A stretch of DNA of 64,000 bases from Algoriphagus vanfongensis DSM 17529 (GTDB taxonomy: Bacteria; Bacteroidota; Bacteroidia; Cytophagales; Cyclobacteriaceae). The translations under genes and the position numbers were made by a program. Below are positions 61,012-64,000 of the stretch, piece by piece (within the stretch, counting starts at the first letter, position 1; each line of letters starts with the position of its first letter). Below the pieces are notes generated by a model. The model searched no databases, was not told the origin of the DNA, and saw only the letters and a list, made by a program, of their open reading frames with translations. The stretch spans positions 293,426 through 357,425 of the forward strand of contig NZ_KE386906.1 of NCBI RefSeq assembly GCF_000429465.1. Reading direction: 5' to 3'.

Positions 61012-63447
61012 TTAAAATAAGCCAGCAATCGCTATCTCCTCGTCGATCAGCTCCAGTTCCAAAACTTTCAGATCAGAAATCTCATGATAAGGGTGCGCTT
61101 TCTCAGGTAATGGGTCAAATTCAGTCAGTTTGTTCAAAAAAGCGAAGTTTTCGAGTTCCAGTTTTTGGCTTTCACCATTCACCGAAAGTACCTCAGTGTG
61201 AAATCCATGTAAGTATAATTTTGTCTTTTTAAAAGTGCTTTTAAAATCCCCTTCTTTTGGAGAAAACTTCAATTCCATCAGCTGAGGATCATAGCTGATA
61301 CTCCTTTTATAATAGGCACCTTTTTGATACGTTTTGCTAATCCCATCATCTTCGTAATAGTGAAATGTGCTTCCCTGATCACTGAGATAAACATGGATTC
61401 TCAGAATCTGATCATGATTTTGTGAGGTATGCAAGACCTCTGATTGCATGGCATAGATCGCACCGGCCTTGGCAAAGACCGGCAGGTAATTAAGCGGACA
61501 ATCCACATAGATTTCTTTTCCCCCCGTGAAAAATTCATCCGTATAGAGATTGTACCAGTTTCCATGTGGTAGGTAGACCTTGGTGATTTCTTTGGTGCTT
61601 TCGACCGGAGCTATCAGAAATGATTCACAGAATAAGTATTGATTTTGGAAGGCTGATTCGAAGACTTTAGGGTCTTGAGGATTGGATATCGCCAAACTTT
61701 CTGCGAGGGGTAACCCAGTCTGTGTGGAGGAATAAAATGCAGCATAAATAGTGGGTAGTAGCTGATATCTGAGTTGGAGATAATTGCGGGAAATCTCTTC
61801 TACCTCTTCCCCAAAAGCCCAAGGTTCTGCATCTCTGGTATTGATCATGGAATGCGCCCTGTAAAGCGGACTGAAGGCTGCAATACTCATCCATCTTGCA
61901 AAGAGTGCGGGACTGGCATCACCGACAAATCCTCCCACATCATAGCCAGCAAAGGAAACTCCGCTGATTCCAAGACTATTGACCAAGCGGATGCCAGCAA
62001 GCATGTGCGCTTCACTGGCCACATTATCTCCTGTCCAGGCGGCTGCGTAGCGTTGTATCCCTGCAAATCCAGATCTGGTCAATACAAATGAACGTTTTTG
62101 TTTCGCCTGTTTCTCATTTCCCTCTTTGGTACTCCTGGCCATCTGCATGCCATAGACATTTCTGGCTTTGCGATGACTGGCTTTGTCTCCTTCCCAGTCA
62201 AATTCGAGCAAGTTTGGAGTACATTGACCCCAAGAAGCTGGCTCGTTCATATCAGTCCAAAAACCATCCACACCTGCATCAGTGTAGAATTTCATTTTCT
62301 CTGACCACCATTCTCTTGTTTTCTCTTGTGTAAAATCAGGTAGCGCACACCAGCCGGGCCAGACTTGCGCTTGGTACTCTTCTCCATCTGGATAGGGGAC
62401 AAACAAACCTGAGGATTTTCCTTCCTGATAAGGGAGATAGGAGCTGTCAGCTTTGATCCCCGGGTCCAGAATCACGATCACTTTAAAGCCTTTTTCTTTC
62501 AAATAGGAAATCAGAGCTTTGGGGTCGGGAAATTTGATTTGATCAAATGTGAAAACCTTGTAGCTCTCCATATGATGGATGTCAAGATAGATGACATCGG
62601 CTGGCATTTTTTTATCCCGAAAGGTATTAGCGAGAGTTTTGACTTCTGATTCGGGGTAGTAGCTATAGCGGCATTGCTGAAAGCCCAAAGCCCATTTGGG
62701 AGGAAGCTCCATTCGGCCAGTCAGCTCTGTATATTTTGAAATGATGTTTTTGACTTGTGGGTCATGGATGAAATAGTAATCCATTTCTCCATCTTCTGCA
62801 GAAAAGTAAGTGAACCGGTTGGTGCTGGCTCCGAAGTTAAATACCGATTTATGCGTATTGTCAAAAAATACACCATAGGCTCCTTTTTCATGGATTCCGA
62901 TATAGAATGGAATACTCATGTAGAGGGGATCATCGCCTACGCCGTAGGCAAAATAGTCCGTGTTCCAATTGGTATAGGCATTTCCAGCTCGGTTAAGATT
63001 GCCTGTTTTCTCTCCCAGACCTATAAATTTTTCATTGGACTGAAGCTTCTTATAGCAGGAGACTTCTGTGCCTATCCATGAAATCCCCAAGGGATCATCC
63101 TCGTTGAGGATACTTCCATTTTTATCTAGGAAGGTACAGGAAAAAGAACTTAGCTTGATTCGGAGACTGAGTTTTTGAGTGGAGAGCTCCAGATATTCTT
63201 CAGATTCTGTAAAGTCAAAGGGTGGATTAGTTGGCGAATAAACGACAGAGTAAGGATTGGGATAAAATTGATCCCAACGACTAGCCTGCACTCGGATGAT
63301 TTGTGAGTCAAAAACACTCACGACGAAAAATCCCCATTCAGATTCTCCTTTTATTCCTCTTGGAGTTTTTTTCCATTGGATAACTCTTCCCATGGATTGA
63401 TGGGTGGAAGATGAGTTTGGAAGACTTACTTTATTATTAGACCCCAT
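61012..63447 (-). CDS. GH31 family alpha-glucosidase
   Basis: 811 residues with no signal peptide, so probably cytoplasmic. An N-terminal galactose-mutarotase-like domain (~20-250) precedes the barrel. The nucleophile Asp399 lies in DGFWTDMNEPASWG, and the acid/base Asp474 in AAWTGDNVASE. Two C-terminal beta domains follow. The motif FQQCRYSYYPESEVKTL is typical of alpha-glucosidase II-type members. It hydrolyses terminal alpha-glucosides, such as maltose or isomaltose; xylosidase activity is less likely. There are no sugar transport genes beside it. Confidence 0.93.
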   Translation of the reverse strand: MGSNNKVSLPNSSSTHQSMGRVIQWKKTPRGIKGESEWGFFVVSVFDSQIIRVQASRWDQFYPNPYSVVYSPTNPPFDFTESEEYLELSTQKLSLRIKLSSFSCTFLDKNGSILNEDDPLGISWIGTEVSCYKKLQSNEKFIGLGEKTGNLNRAGNAYTNWNTDYFAYGVGDDPLYMSIPFYIGIHEKGAYGVFFDNTHKSVFNFGASTNRFTYFSAEDGEMDYYFIHDPQVKNIISKYTELTGRMELPPKWALGFQQCRYSYYPESEVKTLANTFRDKKMPADVIYLDIHHMESYKVFTFDQIKFPDPKALISYLKEKGFKVIVILDPGIKADSSYLPYQEGKSSGLFVPYPDGEEYQAQVWPGWCALPDFTQEKTREWWSEKMKFYTDAGVDGFWTDMNEPASWGQCTPNLLEFDWEGDKASHRKARNVYGMQMARSTKEGNEKQAKQKRSFVLTRSGFAGIQRYAAAWTGDNVASEAHMLAGIRLVNSLGISGVSFAGYDVGGFVGDASPALFARWMSIAAFSPLYRAHSMINTRDAEPWAFGEEVEEISRNYLQLRYQLLPTIYAAFYSSTQTGLPLAESLAISNPQDPKVFESAFQNQYLFCESFLIAPVESTKEITKVYLPHGNWYNLYTDEFFTGGKEIYVDCPLNYLPVFAKAGAIYAMQSEVLHTSQNHDQILRIHVYLSDQGSTFHYYEDDGISKTYQKGAYYKRSISYDPQLMELKFSPKEGDFKSTFKKTKLYLHGFHTEVLSVNGESQKLELENFAFLNKLTEFDPLPEKAHPYHEISDLKVLELELIDEEIAIAGLF

Positions 63448-64000
63448 GCAAAGCTTGTTATAGTGATTTGGACTAAGTTAGACAGCTTTGGGTATTGATG
63501 AAAAAATTAACTCGCATTATGCGTTTAACTTGCTAAGGATTCATCAGTCACGGCGGAGAAAATCAGCTCCTACGCTTCACTTCCGATGGCTATTGGGACC
63601 AAAGGGACTTATTTACTTGCAGTTTCACCCCTTCCGGAAATGAATAGGGACAGGCAGCTACGAATCCAAATAAATGCAAAACCGTTATGAATGATTATCC
63701 GCATGTAATCCGTCATTTATTTCTTTTTTATTGTTGCTGACATTAGTCCACGAGTTGCAGCCGACGGCTGATGGTTGGTACAAATAAGTTTCTTGGTTTT
63801 CCTTGTTCTAAAAGCTGGACTATCAACCTGCTCTTTTTCCATCCTTCTAATTTGAGCTTTCTGAATTGTCTCTGGCTGCTTTTTACCTCCATCCCCACAC
63901 CGTACTTCGTATTTCCAACTTCTTACTTACCTAAGCTTTCTCACTTCAGCTTTTATACTTTCCTCATCACTTCGACTGCTCACTTCCAACCTCCTGCTTC
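63448..64000. other. 553-base stretch with no supported gene
   Basis: No reading frame of useful length or gene-like composition is seen on either strand. The first half contains unremarkable mixed sequence. The last ~130 bases are C/T-rich on the plus strand and carry five copies of ACTTC, with ATTTCCAACTTC and CACTTCCAACCTC as the closest pair. On the other strand this is a degenerate GAAGT(T)GGAA repeat. The sequence runs off the window edge. Confidence 0.5.
63900..64000. repeat. Degenerate ACTTCCAAC-type low-complexity repeat
   Basis: ACTTC recurs about every 10-25 bases, often as TCACTTC or within TTCCAACYTC, in a C/T-rich strand. Copies are imperfect, so this is a decayed tandem or dispersed repeat, not a regular array. 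No spacer-repeat pattern like CRISPR is present. Confidence 0.4.

Noticed and set aside
1..64000. CRISPR array, prophage, transposon or integron
   Set aside because: No regular repeat-spacer pattern, transposase, integrase, phage structural gene or paired inverted ends were seen.

Overview
The window reads as chromosomal DNA of an aerobic, Gram-negative Bacteroidota bacterium, most likely of the order Cytophagales near Cyclobacteriaceae/Algoriphagus. The pointers are two cargo proteins with type IX secretion (T9SS) tails, a Porin_10-type putative porin, LpxK, a type III glutamine synthetase, menaquinone genes, DUF4221, and promoters of the TTG-N19-TANNTTTG kind. Taxonomy is inferred from gene content only. 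I see no insertion sequence, prophage, CRISPR array, plasmid replication gene or rRNA. Base composition looks even by eye.

Layout. 1-5.4 kb: a membrane-anchored XRE regulator converging on a coupled menaquinone operon (thioesterase, menF, menD), then a histidine phosphatase and a small secreted protein. 5.4-11 kb: a zinc-ribbon coiled-coil protein paired with Nif3, divergent from lpxK-porin-miaE. 11-20 kb: single genes (MacB-like permease, secreted glycerophosphodiesterase, GMC oxidoreductase, secreted alpha/beta hydrolase, an XRE/DUF2975 pair with a candidate operator, a PA0069-type radical SAM protein, an M61 peptidase). 20-27 kb: a gene split by an in-frame stop, type III glutamine synthetase, mtaB, and a glycogen branching enzyme resembling the eukaryotic GBE1 type. 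27-29.4 kb: Crp-type regulator, SMR exporter, PaiA-like acetyltransferase, DUF2200 and SnoaL-like proteins. 29.5-38.6 kb: a large lipoprotein joining beta-propeller, HEAT-like repeats and cytochrome c, then OmpA, DUF4136, DUF2490, a uracil-DNA glycosylase-family protein, DUF4221, a zinc-type CDF transporter and an EamA transporter. 38.6-44.2 kb: PhoD-like phosphatase, thioredoxin-reductase-like flavoprotein, site-2 protease, HAD phosphatase, and a tRNA with CAU anticodon. 44.4-53 kb: lipoprotein, then PASTA / T9SS protein / rhodanese, and Mrp / NifU / secreted M43 metalloprotease. 53-63.4 kb: dnaG, ribBA, a secreted protein, surE, a TPR histidine kinase, a cytosolic solute-binding-like protein and a GH31 glucosidase. 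63.4-64 kb has no gene I can support.

Most of this is housekeeping plus cell-envelope function: quinone, lipid A, riboflavin and Fe-S cofactor supply, tRNA modification, nitrogen assimilation and glycogen synthesis, next to many exported lipoproteins and hydrolases. I found no clearly new multi-gene defence or biosynthetic system. The best leads are the nonsense-split gene at 20.1-20.8 kb, the 12-bp inverted repeat in front of DUF2975/XRE, the Crp/SMR/PaiA-like cluster with its leader, the PASTA/T9SS/rhodanese operon, the cytosolic solute-binding-like protein, and the unexplained right edge.
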